Shown: piece by piece, positions 1 to 15,000 of the stretch
Layout: each line of letters begins with the position of its first letter
How positions within the stretch are numbered: the stretch's first letter is position 1
Assembly: GCF_963678635.1 (NCBI RefSeq)
Contig: NC_087071.1
Coordinates: 22,227,194-22,291,193, forward strand
Origin: Symsagittifera roscoffensis
Taxonomy: Eukaryota > Xenacoelomorpha > Acoela > Convolutidae
Direction: 5' to 3'
Length of the DNA stretch: 64,000 bases
The notes under the pieces: model-generated
Seen by the model: the letters and a program-made list of their open reading frames with translations, nothing else
What the model was told of the DNA's origin: nothing
Databases searched by the model: none
Translations under genes and position numbers: made by a program

Positions 1-3000
1 GAAATATATTTCTTCTATTTGATGAACCCAAAAAAAATAACTTGCTATATATTTTCTTCCGTAATCAACCTTTTATTTCGATTAAGATGTCAACTTGAAA
101 TGTTGTGACTTTTCACAATGTATGTTATAACTGATTTTGAAAGACTCAAGTCGTAATCAATGATCTACCTCTGTGATTATTGGAGAGCTTCTTGTGGTCG
201 TTCTTCAGCTGTGTGAATTGAGACATTCTATCTTCATAGTCATGGGATAAATTAGAGTGCAGAGCTTGCAACATCTCATTGCCCTAAACAGCAAAAAAAA
301 TGCCTCTCAAGTTGACCTTTTACTTGAAAAAATAGTACTTCGAAACGTAAAAGAAACCACCAGAAACATTAACTAGAAAAATTAAGCCACAAGCATTTAC
401 AAAATATCTTAATTTTTTCAAAGCAACTAGCTTTGAAAAAATTATCTTCGATAGGTTACTTTTCGTACGGATATTTATTTTACTGTTGGCAGCACTCAGT
501 TCTTGTTCCCAGATTGGTTCCCCAATTTTTGTTTGCCACAGAAGTTCCAAGAAATAATTCTGGTTAATGAATTACGACTTTACCTGCAGCAGCTGTTCGT
601 AAGCGGACTGAGCATTGTCCAGATCTCTGCTTCTGACTTGCAGCTGGTGTTCTAGTCTTGTTCTGTGGTTCTGCTCATCTGCAAACTGTGTCTTCAGCGA
701 GGCATTCTCGCTGCGCAGAGTTGACAACTCGACCTAGAAAATAGTCGAAAAGGTGCAGTCCGTTTTTGAATAACTGTAACAAAAATTAACGCTCAACTCG
801 CAGCACCCATTGCCAGCTGGAAAACTGAATCAACAGTAATTGAAAGAAAAATAAATTGATTTAGCTGATTTTTTGGACGCTCCTCCTTCCCCCCTCCCCC
901 CTCAGGGAATCGAACTTTGGTATTCTTTTAAGGTATCCATTTATGGCTTTCCTACTCACGATTTTTCTTACGGAGCCTTTGACGCTAATTTGGCGCCAAC
1001 CAATTTGGTAAAAACAAGGTCTTCATAAAGAATTGGGAGAGGCCATAAAATCAATTCGGTCGACCTAAAAATAGGCCTTCAAATGTTACCATAAAATCCT
1101 AGATCCACCCCTGTCTAAGTTATTTTCTATAATTTTGTTTGAAAACTCTATGTCTAGCTGGTCTTCTTCGCCTTTTCAACCCTTCGAAAATAAATTTGAC
1201 TTAAAAGCTATTCTCAAAAAAATCATGATAGCGTACAAGTTTTATAGCTGGGTCCAAGGAAAAGGCAAGTACGAAAGATTTTAGGTCCCGAAACTTTTAT
1301 AAAAACTTCAAAAACACAAGTTAACAAAAGTGAACCATGTTTTCGAAAATTTCAAGGCCTTAAGTTTTTTCTTCAGGGACCATTTCTTTACTATCATATT
1401 TGGACCCATAAAAATATTATTGCATGATAGGATGTTACCTGTATGTTAGCAGTCTCCGCATGTGTCTTCTGCAGCTGCTTCCTGTAGGCTTCAATCTGTC
1501 CTTCATGTCTGTACTTCACACTCAGCAGCTCATTCATCTCACTCTGTCTCACATCCAGCTGCTGAGTCAGAGACTCAATCCTCTCTCTCGCACGCACGTG
1601 TTCACGGTCCAGAGCAGTGAACTAGAACAGTTAAATAAGTGATATCAACTAGTTTAAATTAGTTAAATGAAATATTTAGGTACTGATGATTTTTTAGACT
1701 ATTAAGTCAAAAATTAAAATAAAACAATTAGAGTTCAGGCTACTGTGATTCCAGAGGATCTATGAAAGGCTATCAGACCAGCATAGTCCGTTTCCTTATG
1801 GTCCGTTTTTATTATGGCCCTTTTCTAAAAAAAAAACATTCAATCAGTTCCTTTGAAAGTCGGGATAATAAGTGATGTCAACTTAAACGTAACATAGTTA
1901 AATAAGTAAGTGGCAGGCAATGTTTCGGTTATGATGATTTAATTCAAGCTCCTCTACAACATTTAGTTTCGTTCCCATAAGCTAGCTGTGAGTTACATGC
2001 TGTTCACAAAAACTTCTCTCTTTGAAGTAGTACAGATTTTACAACAGATTACTGTTGTATCGATGAAAAAAACTAAACAGTAAACAAAACAGTTATAATA
2101 TTTGGTCTTGTTGATAATTTTGATTGAAGCTCGAATTACGACTGAAAGGTGTTTCATTCTATACCATCAGACACCATCTGGCGTTTAACAACTCGTTTCG
2201 AAGCAGTTGCAAGAAAATTGGAGACTGACAGAGATATCGCAAAGCTTATGTTAAATTATCTCATGGATAATTATGAAAGCACTCTCTGTGGTAGTTATGA
2301 TTGTCATTCAATATTGTCTACGGCATTCAGTTTCGTCTCTAACTCTAAATGCTTGCAACGTGCGAATTACCAAAAAGAAATCTTTTTAAAATAATCGATG
2401 AAGTTCCGCTAATATTAGTGAGTAATCAGTTAAAGTAACGGTGCAAAGAATAGGTCAGTAATGATGGTGGTTCTCCTAAATGTCATGAAAAAGGTCGTTT
2501 GCGTTTTTGTTCCGACCATTTGAAAAAAGTGGAGGAACTTTGACTTCAGGTGTATTTTAGTTTTTCTTCTTTCTTTTTGCTTTTTTACGCAAAATCAGGT
2601 ACCACCAATAATCATCGGAATGGGCCGAATTATGTATCATATTAAAACCTTTTCATTCGCGATCAAAAATGCAGATAAATTTCTTGCCAACAGTTAGTTT
2701 TCTAGTAAAGAAAACAATGATTTTCAATGAATCAATTCTAAACAAAATATCAACAGACAGTTGGAAAACAAACACGAAAGAAAGAAAACAACAATAATAC
2801 TCAATTACTTTTTTGAAAAAAATCTCAAATTCAGAATTTCAAACAAAAAAATAGATGGCTTTAAAGCTTTTTGGAATTCTAAACAATTTACGATTGAAAG
2901 TTTTTGATAAAATTAACCTAATTTGAGGTATGAGGCGAAGCTTCACTTCGCAAATATAAGCGAGTACAAGACAAAAAGAAGCTCTAAAAAGTGCAATACG

Positions 3001-6000
3001 AAAAAAGGTAGAAATAAGCCTTGAATTAGTTAAAATTCGGCTACGTCTCGGATTCGACCTGCGACCTACTACGGCCTAGAGATTATGAGTCTCACGCACT
3101 AACCGCTTAATAAATCACAAACAATAGCCACAAAGAAAGTAGAGAATAGATGCTATGATATTTTCAAAGCTACATTGTGATTATAGCAAAAGTGCCACCA
3201 AATAAGTGAACACTTTCAACTTTAAATGAAAATTTCTAATTGCGAGTTAGCTTAGCAAAAAGAAGGTTCGTACTAACAAACTAGCTGCTTGCTAATATAA
3301 AAACTGGAGCGATAGGTAGTGTTTTCATTTCGCTGAGAAATCTGAAAATTAAACTCCACTTTTTCGAAACAAGAAAGCGATCACGTTTTCCGTGAGCTTT
3401 ACATTTTTGCTGCTTGATATTGGAGTTCGCCTTTCTTTCTTTGAACAAAGGAAATGAAATGAACTTGAAAAGAAATAAAACGTCAAACCTCGAAAAAGTA
3501 GCACGACCTGTATAGGAGTACTCACTACGCTCATTACTTATAATACAAAATAGGCAAGGAAAATAGCAGGAAAAAAGTCGGACGTCAGAATAGAAAATTA
3601 AAAAAAAAACATTAAAAAACATCAAAACACTTTTTTTTACATTTGTCATGAAAGTAGTTCATTATGAGAAAAATTATGCCGAGAGTCAAAATTTCTATAT
3701 TTTAAACAGCCAACTGACAGCTGGAAAAGAGTAATGAACGCATGAAAACAGAAAAAAAACGGAATTGTTTTTTGTCAAAAAACTTGCAACTTTCAAAATT
3801 TAGAGAAAAAATATATACCCTTAAAGCTCTCCAACTTAACGAGCAAATTATGATCGGCGCTTTTTTGATAAAAAAAATACCAAAATCTGAGAAAACAACC
3901 TCAGTTTGAGCCCAAAACAAGTAGAAGTTTGATTTCGCAGGGAAATCCCACTTCAACCAAAAAAACTTAAGAAGATATTTATTTCGCTGAGAATTCTGAT
4001 AATCCAATGTCGAAATTAGAAGTCGGTCATGTTTTTCGTGGCCGATACACTTTTGATGTTCAATAGTGGAATTTCGCTTGCTTTTACCAAAAGAAATAAA
4101 GCGAACTTCAAAAGAAATTAAAAGTCAAACCGCGAAAAATCGAAATTGAGCGTACACAAATTTTTGGACGTTTTCCTGAAAAAAAAATAACCAAGACGTA
4201 TATAAGAGTACTCACTACATTCATTACTCTGAATAAGTACTGAAGCAAAATTAATCCAGCGGCAAAAAAGCAAACAATACTAGGGTAGCCGACCGTTCAG
4301 CCAAGAAAAATTGTCATACCCAATCCACATCAAAGCATAAATGAAGTAAATAACATTTTGTCCGTTAAACGTCAAATCAAAGGACCACTAAGTTGATAAA
4401 CAGAAGCGAAGCTGCTCTTCGCGAACACTAGCGAGAACACGACAAACAGCAGCTCTAGAATTCTAAAAAGTGCAATAAGAACAAGAAAAAATAAGCCTCG
4501 AATTAGTAATAACCTCTCGGACTCGAACCTACTGCGTAGAAATCATGAGTCTCACTCAGTAACCACTCAGCCACCGACGCTTACTCCATCACAAACATTA
4601 GCCACAAATAAAGCCGAAAACAGATCCTAAAAAAAGAAGGTTCATACTAAAACACTAGGTGCTCACTAGCGAAATAACATTAGCCGAAACCAAGCCGAGA
4701 AAAATTAACGCGACAAAATAAGCATAACATGAAATAAAATAAAAGAGTTGATTAATTCGAGATACCGCAATTCGAGATACAGATATGTCAAAACGCATCT
4801 GTTGGTGAGAACATCTATCAGAACAGATGAAAATTGCTGGCTCAAATAAATCATGAGATTTTGGTACACTACTTAATCTGAAAAAAAGTCAAAATTCCGA
4901 TTTGATGAAGCTTGCTAATTACAAGCGTAATTATTAGGAGCTAATTAAAAGTTACATGTGTGAATAGCAGAAACCGTCCGTTTAGTCTGTTAACTAATAA
5001 ATCTTTCAACATTTTATCTGACATTTCACTATCAATGCAAAATAAAACAAAAGCGAGCTATTTTACAACTGATAAATTTTCAACAAACTTTTAATAAATA
5101 GTTTCAACAACAACAACAAACTAGAGCAATTAGCATACAAAATTTAGCTTCAAGAGCATTCCGATTACCTAAGGAGCGAGATAGAGTTTCGAAGATTTTG
5201 TTGATCATTACACAGATGTAGATGATAAAATGGATGCAACGAGTTTGAATGCATCTCTCTTTAAGATCCCATTCGATTCAAATCTAGCAATCTATGAACT
5301 CAGCTTACCTTGCTTTCCCAATACAGCTGAAAGTGACAAAACAGATAACAAAATATCTCCTAAGTGAGATTAAACATAGGTTTTACAAATACTTGCCAAA
5401 AATATAATGGTGAAAAACTCAAGAAAAATAGATGTTCTGAAAAGTTTTGATAACCTAGGACAGAAAAATCGCACTGAATGAATGTAGACTAGTTGCACTA
5501 ATTAAATAGGGAAAAAACGGAAAATATATTTGTTCTTTGGTTTTGTGATTTCTATGTAAAACTTTCTTACATCATCCAGCCCAGGTAACAGTAGTCCACC
5601 GACTCCTTGGTTCGTACGCGTTGTGTTGGAACCAGGCTTAGGCAGTTGTTTCTTCAGCACTTCCAGTTCCTGTTGGATTGAATCTTTTTCAGCTGATTTC
5701 TGTTTCAATCTAAAATAAGTGAGAAGAGTGAAAACTTAGAAAATTTTGGAGCTTCCCAAATATATAACCTGCAGAAAAAATTCGCTTCTTCGAGTGATAT
5801 TTTCATCTCACATTTGACAGGGTAAAAAACTGTCAAAGTTCAAAAAGTTGACTTTCCACAATCAGTAACTTTTTTCTGCTTAAAGCAGGTCATGGTCGGT
5901 AAAGCTGAGAAGATTCCCGAAATCGTGCTTCTCGATTGAACAATAAACCTTAGAATTGACACGGTAATTCTCGAGTAGAGTAAAAAAATTCCAAAAAAAA

Positions 6001-9000
6001 CGATCAAAGTTTCAAAACTTTCACTTGTTTTAGGCCATAACTTTTTCTAAAGTAAACTGGACGTGGCAAACTAAAAAGGTATGTTTCCAACAACAGGTTG
6101 TGTCGATTAAACCTATATCTGAATTGGCAGGATAGTTGCCGAGATAAGTCCAAGAAAAAGTCAACAAATCATAAAGTTAACATTTCCGGGAATCATAGCT
6201 TTTTGTTTCAACAGAAATTGGGCGTAGCAGCTTATGATAAAGAGATTCTCGCAACCTGCATTTTCGTTTCAACCAAAAAACACAGGTTTGGCATTGTAGT
6301 TCTCGAGCAAAGACAAACAGTTTAAAAAAAAACGGTCAACAAATCAAACATTTCGGAGCCATAATTTTTTGTTTCAAGAAATTTGGGCGTAGTAGCGTAT
6401 GTAAAGGAGCTTCCCACAACCCGTTCTTTAGATTGAAGCAAAAATCTCAGATATGGGAGGGTATTCTTTATTAAAAATCATTTTTTCACTCAAATTGTGA
6501 CCCTAAGAAATTGAGCATGTCAGCTGCATAGCAGCATCATAAGTGATTCAACTGATTTTGTTAAACTAGTTGTTGGCCCGAAAAAAATCTACATTCGATT
6601 TGATAACGCTTGCTAATCGCAAGCATAAAAATTTGAAATATCTATCGCTGTTTGAGAGTATACACGCATTTTGCTCCGCAAACATTTCTCTTTTCACTCA
6701 TTGCGGGTCCTCGTATGCGTTTAGCATTTGGGTCGAAATATCGAGGGACGAACCGTACTATTATCTCACTTGAATTCTTGTCAATAATTCCCAGCCAGAA
6801 ATAAAAAAAATGCAGTTAATTAGGATGCAATCATTTAAACATCGCCAACTGACAGTTGGAAAAAAGCGATGATCTTTTGAATTTCCAAGAAAAAAATAGA
6901 TGGACTTAAAGCTCTTTGAGTTTGAAGAACAACTTATGATTGACACTTCTTTGAACATAGCCATTTGACAATTGGAAAAGAGTAAGGAAGTCAAGGAAAC
7001 TGAAACAACAACCGACTTGTTTTTTAAAAATCTTCAATTTTTGAATTTCGAAGAAAAAATAGATGGCCTTTAAGCTCTGTGAATTTGTAGAGCAATTTAT
7101 GATGGACTTTTTTGTTAAAATTAGAAAAAACTGGATCAATTAGTACAACTTTTATTTCGCTGGGAAATCTGATAATTAATTTCCATTTTCGAAATGAGAA
7201 GTCGATCACGTTTTTCGTGACCTTTACAATTTTGCTGTTCGATAGTGGGGTTTGCCTTTCTTTAAACAATATAAATGCACTGAACTTAAAAAATTCACAA
7301 GTCGAACCGCGAAAAATCAAAATTGAGCGTGAACAAATTAAGACTTATTCCTGAAAAAAATCTGTAAAACATATATAAGAGTACTCACTACATTCATTGC
7401 TCTTAATAAAATTCACCCATTTTGAGAAAACTAGATCAATAGGTAAAATTCTCATTTCGCTGGGAAATCTAATAATTAATTCCAATTTTCGAAATTAGAA
7501 GTTGATCACATTTTTCGTGACCTTCACAGTTTTGTTGTTCGATAGTGAAATTTGCCTTCCTTTTAACAAAAGAAAGGAAGTGAACTTAAAAAAAATCAGA
7601 AGTCAAACGCGAACAATCAAAACTGAGCGTGAACAAATTTCAAGACTTTTTACTGAAAAAAAAAATCACGAAGAACTATATAAAACTACTCTTTACGTTC
7701 ATTAATCTTAATACTTCTGGGTAGCGAAATATTGCCATGATTTCAAGGAAGATTATATTATGTTTCGGCCCTCAAGCACTTCATCTTTAAATACGAAACA
7801 TAAGAAAACATAAGAATACTCACAGAGACTCTAGCTCCTTGATGCGTTTGTCCTTCACATCTAGGAGACTGTTGGAAATCATGAGAGAGCCATTGTTGAA
7901 GGAAGAGTTGGGACTACTCGTTCTACTACCACCTCCACTACTTTGCTCTAGAACCAAAAGATACAAACATATACTCTCTCCCTCTTCTGAAAATTATTTC
8001 TGCTTGATGTTATACTACTTAAATAATTATGGCTGAACTTTAAAGCCCAATAAAAATTTAAGCAGGAGCAATTCTAGAATTTTTTTCGAGGGGAGGGAAA
8101 TTTTCAAAAACAATTCTCCTTAAATCCGCTACTGCACTAGTGATTGAATAGACGTTAGTTAAAAAACGTTGAGTACCAAGAAGGTTTGATTGATAAAACA
8201 TTGAAAGGCGTAGATTACCGAGAAGGTTCTTGTGCTGCTGTAGCTTGAGGTTGCTCTCCTTGTCTGCCAAGTCTCCCTTCACCTTCTCCATTTCCGACTG
8301 CAGGTCTTGGTGACGAAGTTTCTCGTTCACCAGCTCCTACAACATACAATCATGTGAGATGACCTTGCATGCATAGTTAGTACCAAGTTGTTGGCAATAC
8401 CATTGACCTTGAGCAACCTATTCGATTAAAAAGTGTACATTTTAGGTTAACTAGTTTTAGATGCATTCAAGTGAAAAAAATTTTCAGAGGTCAAAATAAG
8501 CAGTTTTAGGCTAATATAATTTCAAGTTATTCCATACTTATTGCAAACATGTTGGCAATATCGGAGACCTTGAGCAATTTAATCGGCCACAAACTAGAGC
8601 TGTATGGGTTACTTAGCTTTTATGGAGACGGTTTAAAATGTGCAAATCAGCAAAAAACGTCGAAATGATATTCGACGTCGAAACGAGCAGTTTTGCATTG
8701 ATTGATTAACTTCGTTCGGTTTCGTTGACCAAAAGGCTATTGCCCACAATTTGGCATAGAAACTAAAGAAACCAAATAAATTTTTATCGGACTCAAAAAA
8801 TATCCTGCCAACTAAAAAAACATCTTAACCAAAACACGACATATTAAAGACAGACTATTTTTCTCTAAACATTCGAAAACAAAAAAAAACACTTTGCGAC
8901 CTTCACAGATGAACTACAACTTACCTAGTTTTTACCAAGTTAAGAAAATTGATCGATGACTCAAGTAAGAAAATTTCATCTAGCAAAATATTATTCGCTT

Positions 9001-12000
9001 AAATTTATATTAGGCAGTATTTTCCACAACATTGGAAGAATATCAAAGATAGCATTTGCAATTGTGTCTCATGAACTGGTTTTCTATCGATCGGATTAAA
9101 ATGACATCTACAGACAAAGAACACAGTCAATGTATTTTTCCCCCATAAAAACATCAATATATGTTGCACAGATTATTGAGTATGTCACTTGGTTTGCAAG
9201 CTATTCAGTGAAAACCTGCATCAAATCAGAAAAATGGTTTCGAGGAGCAAAAAATTTATACGAGACAAGCCAAAACGAAGTCAATTTAAGTTATAAGAAG
9301 ATCACCAATTCGTCGGCTTTTAAAAAAAAACTAAGATGAGATAAACAGCCTAAAAATCATGACCCTAACAATAACCCTAATTAATTAACTTCAAATGAAC
9401 TTGATTTTGAAAATGTTAAGATTCGAAGCTGCTTTTTGAATGCAACAGTAAATTAAAAAACTAAGTATGCTTTAAGAGTTAAAAGATAGGACCTACTTAA
9501 CAACCCACTTAGCAAATGAGCGCGTAAATTATAGGGGAGAGATTCTTAAGTAGGTACCATAGGAGGGGGGGGGGGAGTAGATCCAAAAAAAAAACAGAGG
9601 GGTTGCGTTAAAAAAAAAACGAAACTTGGGCAGACACCGGGTCTCGAAGCCATGATCAAGAGTGCTGATACGTACCTCCCTGAGACAGTTGTTGGTCTTC
9701 TTGTCGACCATAGACTGTTTCCTCAATTCTGCATTCTCGTTCTTCAACTCCTGAATCTGTTCATCTTTCCCGAGGTCCCGCTCAGTGAACCTCTGCGTTC
9801 TCTTCAAGTCTCTTTCCATAACCGCCAATCGTGACCTAAATTACACCACAGGACAATTACTAAATAAATCTACTAACTAGACAATCAGCTCATTCTAGTA
9901 TTCAACTGCGGACCCCTTGAGTCAAGTAAATTTTTGGTTTTTATCAAGGACTCGGAAAGGCTTACAAATACTTTAAAGCAACGAGTACCTTTAACTTGGA
10001 AGGAGAACACAAAATATGCCAATTCGATAATATGTCCTCAGCTTCTGGACCAATGTCCTAACGCTTAAAAATTGCGAGGAAACTGACTTCAGGGTAAATA
10101 TGGAGACACTTTCAGATATTCATAAAAAACGGCATTTAAGTAAATACTACTTGATTATCATAAAAATAATTGTGGTTTCTGCGATTTTCAATGGATCTAT
10201 GAAAAGCGATCCAGTTAGTCTAAGCATAATCCGGTTGTATTAAATCCCCACACTCCCGACTGAAATTTTTGATTGAGCGAAGCTCCTTTTGTGTGACTTA
10301 GAGTCGTTTTCTTTTGCGTCTAGAACTTTCATGTGGTACCACTATTGCAGACGAAATTAGTCAGGCTGTGGTTGATGCGAATTTGCGGTCAAGTGAAAGA
10401 TTCTCTTCACAAACTATTATTGCCATGGTAGGGGATCGTATACACGATCTGACGATCACAGATTGAACGCCTTACCACTATGAAAAGTGCCTCGTTTCAT
10501 TAAACTTAAAAACTACCAGCGAGAGAAAATCCTAACAAAACAGAACTATTAGCACGTATATTACTAATATCAGTCTCTTATCAACAACCAAAGGTGAACA
10601 AACAATTGTTCTCACCTTTGGTCCTGATCCTTCGTCTCATACTCCTCGATGTCTCTCTTCAGCCTCTCGATGTTTCTCTCCAGCTGTCTTTTATCTTTCA
10701 CCAGCTGACAGTTGTCATTGTCCAGTGCCGCCATCTCTTTCATCTTCACTTCTAACGTCTCGTTATTCACTCGCATCGTGTCAAGTTCCCTAAATGACAA
10801 CACAATCAACTAAAGCTATCTGCTTAGACCTAAAAATCCCTCAAAAACCAAAATTTTAATTTCAAAAATAACTTGATCGCATCTTGATAAATAACTCTGA
10901 AATTAACAACAATGGAATAAGTATGCTCACTTCCTGGATCTCTTTAACTGTTTGCCCCACTCGGGTACCTAGTAACGAATCTCCCTCCCCTTGCAAAAGT
11001 GGGATAGTTAAAGAGCTTACTTATTGCCTTTGGTATAACTTTTTGACATGAACCTTCACTGACTTTCAATCAGCATAAAGAAAAAAAACAATTAGTCTGT
11101 AAGTTTTGATCATAATTACCTTTGCACAGATTCCTTTTCCAACTGCAACGCCGACAACTCGTCGCCTTTTTCTCTTTCTTTCTCTGAATACATTTCCAAC
11201 GTCTTTCTCAATTTCTGAATATCATTATTCAACGCTTGATTTCTCGCTTCAAGTTCCGTAGCTCTCGAAAGTTCCGACTTGTTAACTTGAATCACGTGTT
11301 GTAACGTTTCAATTTCACGTTGCTTCTCCGAATTCTCAAGTTCAAGTTGGTTTATTTTCTGAGTCAGAGCATTGAAATTTTCAGACTGCTTTGTTAGTTT
11401 CAAATTTTGGGTTTTTAACTGCACTAAATCTTTTTTAAGCTCATCATATTGACTTTCAACATTCGAACTCTGGTCTAACTTGCTTTTGAACTTCGAAATT
11501 TCAATTTGCAAAGACAAATTTTCTTTTTCGACTTTTTCCAAATCTGAGCTTTTAGTTTTTTCTTCCTCCAAATTTTCTTTCAATTGTTCGTTTTCTCTAG
11601 TTAGTTGCTGTAATTTTGTATCATTGCCTGATTTTTGATTCAACTCTTCTTGTAAAACTTCCAATTTCCTCTGAATTTGTCGTTTTTCGCTTTCGCATTG
11701 ATTGCACTTAGACATGAATTCTTGAACTCTAGCGTGTAAAACAATATTCTGTTCTTGTGCTTCTTTTAACTGAGAGTCCATATTAGAATCGTTCATGCTT
11801 GTCTGTCTTCTAGAAGATTCTAGATTCTGAGTTAGAGAGTCGATTTCCTCTTTAAGAGAAGTTATTTCTGAGGTGTGTGACTGCTGTAGTTGTTCCATCG
11901 TCTCGTGAAGTGCTTTTTTGTCGTTCATTGCCTGAAAAAATATACTCAGCATAAACAGTTCAATAATTATTTTCGATAGTCACATTTATGACTAATATGA

Positions 12001-15000
12001 ACTCTCGTTGAAGTTAAACATCGCTCACAAAAAATCTTGGTGAATCAAAATCGTAATGCGATCATGATAAAAGGGCAATTACGGAACAACGCCAGTTTAT
12101 CATAACTAGTTTCAGAGAATTTCTTGCTGCGAAAAAAAAATTGTCAGAAACAACACAAAAAACTTGAACTTATGGGCTCAACTTGGTTCCTTGGGAAACT
12201 GATGAGCTTGAAATACCTTTTATGACGCGGAAAAACGACGGCCTAAATAAGTAAAAGAGATAATTGTTCCGGCGTCCGTCAAAAACGCTCGTATAGGTTT
12301 TGAGGATACAGATATTTATTGCAGTCCTAAGCGGTTACACCAGAACAATGGACACATTTTAAAGAAAACAAAACTGCTTAAGATAATCCTGGGCATCGGG
12401 GGAGGAGTCATTTATCCGGAACACTTACTCGAACATTTCTTTTCCCAGCTTATATTAATCACCAGCGCAAAATTACACCTAAAAATCATGCTGTTTAATG
12501 ATGACGCACCGAGTATCTTCTTTTCATTTGTCTAAGGTTTTTGCGCAAAATATAGAGTATGGCAAGCTTATCAGCTTCCCAAGAACCAGTTTGAGTCTAT
12601 AAGTTCGAATTCATGTTGTTAGCGAGGATGTTTCCTCGCCCGTTGAACTACAACTAGTTATGATATACTAGCTTTTTAAGCCTTCAAAACAATATTTCTT
12701 AGTTTCAACTCTATATTTTTGGTAGTTGCAGAGAAAACAACAAAAACTTCGAAATAAATCGTTCATATGCTCGTTGCAACTTTTATGCTCTGTAACTGTA
12801 GTACAATCCAATACCGACAGCAGTTTGAATTATAAAACACAACCTTTTTGCCTCAAAGTGAGATAGCTTCATGAGGACTATTCGAATGCGCGAAAACTCT
12901 CAACATATCAATGCTTAAAAAAAACTGTCTTAAAGTGACTGATTTATGCTCATTTCGGTAATATAATGCAATAGGTGGCAAATTTAAATTGAATAGCTAC
13001 ATCGCTCAACGTTATACTTCGAAAATAAATAATTGATTTCAAAACCAAACAAGACTGCTCGCATCAGGGCGAAGCCCTGAATGTTCCGACTGGCTTTTAA
13101 GGTTTATGGATCAGCAGTAATAGCATAAAAAAATTAAATGAAATAAAATAAAATAAGTTTTTTATGAAAATCATCCCCCCACACGCCATATGGGGGGATA
13201 ATCATCCTCCCACAAGTACAAAAGGATATATTTCGTTCCTTGCAACACATCAATTATGGCAAATAAGCTTCGTTCAACCAATTTGGAACGATTTATAAGA
13301 CGGATTAAATCTCCGCTTGCGCGTTAATAGCGCGAATTATATCGCGCGTTAATTGTCCCAAATTGGTCAAAATGGCCAAAATGGCAATCTTTAAACCCTC
13401 ATAACTTTACGAAAAATAATCACAGGTGAAATATCTTTTCAAATTTAAGCTCAGGATAACAATACCTTTTGAATGATATAAAAAAATTCCGTCAAAGATG
13501 GCTAGTTAAAAAGTCGAAATTTGTCTGAAGAAAAAAAAACCCACCCCGAGCACAAATATTCCGTTACTTTCGTATCGAAAGTCGGAACAACAAGACTGCT
13601 CGTATCAGGGCGAAGCCCTGAATGTTCCGACTGCCTTTTAAGGTTTATTGAGCAGCAGTAATAACATAAAAAATTAAAAGAAATAAAATGAAATGAAAAT
13701 TTTTTTTTTTCTAAAATTTGAAAATTTTTATGAAAATCATCCCCCCACACGCCATATAAAGTACAAAAAGATAGATTTCGTTCCTTGTAACAAATCAATT
13801 ATGGCACATAAGCTTCGTACAACTAATTTGGAACGATTTATACGACAGATTAAATCTCCGCTTACGCGTTAATAGCGCGAATTATATCGCGCGTTAATTG
13901 TCCCAAATTGGTCAAAATGGCAATCTTTAAACCCTCATAACTTTACGAAAAATGATCACAGGTGAAATATCTTTTCAAATTTAAGCTCAGGATAACATTT
14001 GAATGATATAAAAAAAATTCCGTCAAAAATGGCTAGTTAAAAAGTCAAAACTTGTCTGAAGAAAAAAAACCCACCCCGATCACAAATATTTCGTTACTTT
14101 CAATACGAAAGTCGGAACAACAAGACTGCTCGTATCAGCGCGAAGCCTTGAATTTCCGACTGCCCCTTAATCCATATCGAATAGTTTTTGATAGTTTTTG
14201 GTACAGAAAAAAAAATGAACAACTATACGTTAAGGACAATATCAACATCATGAGTGAAAATTTGAGTCGTACGAAATTAATACAACCAATTACCCCTACC
14301 TTGTCGATGTTGTGTTGCAGCTCCTCCAGAGTTCCCTTCTCCCTCTCCTCCCTTCCCCTCCACTTGTCACACTCCTTCTCCACAGCCGCCTTCTCCTTAC
14401 TCAACTGCAGTAGTTGCGTCTCCATCTCTATTGCTCTAGTCTTCAACTCCTAATTACATAAACATAATTACATAAGCAAATATAATTACATTCAACATCA
14501 CAAGCATTATCGCCAAAACACGCAAAACTATGGCCGAAATGAGTAGAAAAATCTATCATCGTCATCTTTCTCATCAACATTATTATTAAAATCGAACTAT
14601 CATTTAAGTCGTTTTGGAAACCGTTGAAATTAAAATTCTGCGCATACGTTTCTATTGCGCTAGTCTTCAGCTACTAAAAACGAAGATGCCGTCACTGTCA
14701 AAACTTAACGGTACCACTATGAAACTAAGTGTTGATCCTTTGACGTGTTGGCCTTCCAACTAAACCTTCTAAAAAGCTCACTTGTTTCTCTTTCTCCAAC
14801 TGAATCATGCTGAACTTGAGAGTATCTTCACACTCCGAGCCCACTGAAGGTCGATGAGAAGCTAAAACAAACATATTCGTATAAACAATCCATTAAAATC
14901 ACATTGGATGAACAATGAGTACAGACTACAACTGAAAAGTATAATGACAGTTTAAATTAAATTGAGTGCTGCCATCATAAATAATATCAATTTGTAGAAA

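Larger units (their letters stand above)
5710..7823. other. CCDC88 intron 17, about 2.1 kb, mostly repeats
   Basis: Apart from the two family C copies (6838-7400 and 7420-7720), 5860-6440 contains three diverged direct repeats. Each has a block such as CATAATTTTTTGTTTCAA, then GGGCGTAG, then GAGATTCTCGCAACC. No coding exon with good splice sites is seen. Confidence 0.5.

Noticed and set aside
2149-2394. 81-codon plus-strand frame in a CCDC88 intron
   Set aside because: No motif, no splice sites, composition like the intron; best explained as chance.
4495-4582. Possible functional tRNA gene (minus strand)
   Set aside because: A and B boxes are good, but the acceptor stem does not close and the body is shared with another repeat copy; a SINE explains it better.
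13050-14166. CRISPR-like array
   Set aside because: Units are over 500 bp with no short repeat-spacer periodicity, and the DNA is clearly eukaryotic.
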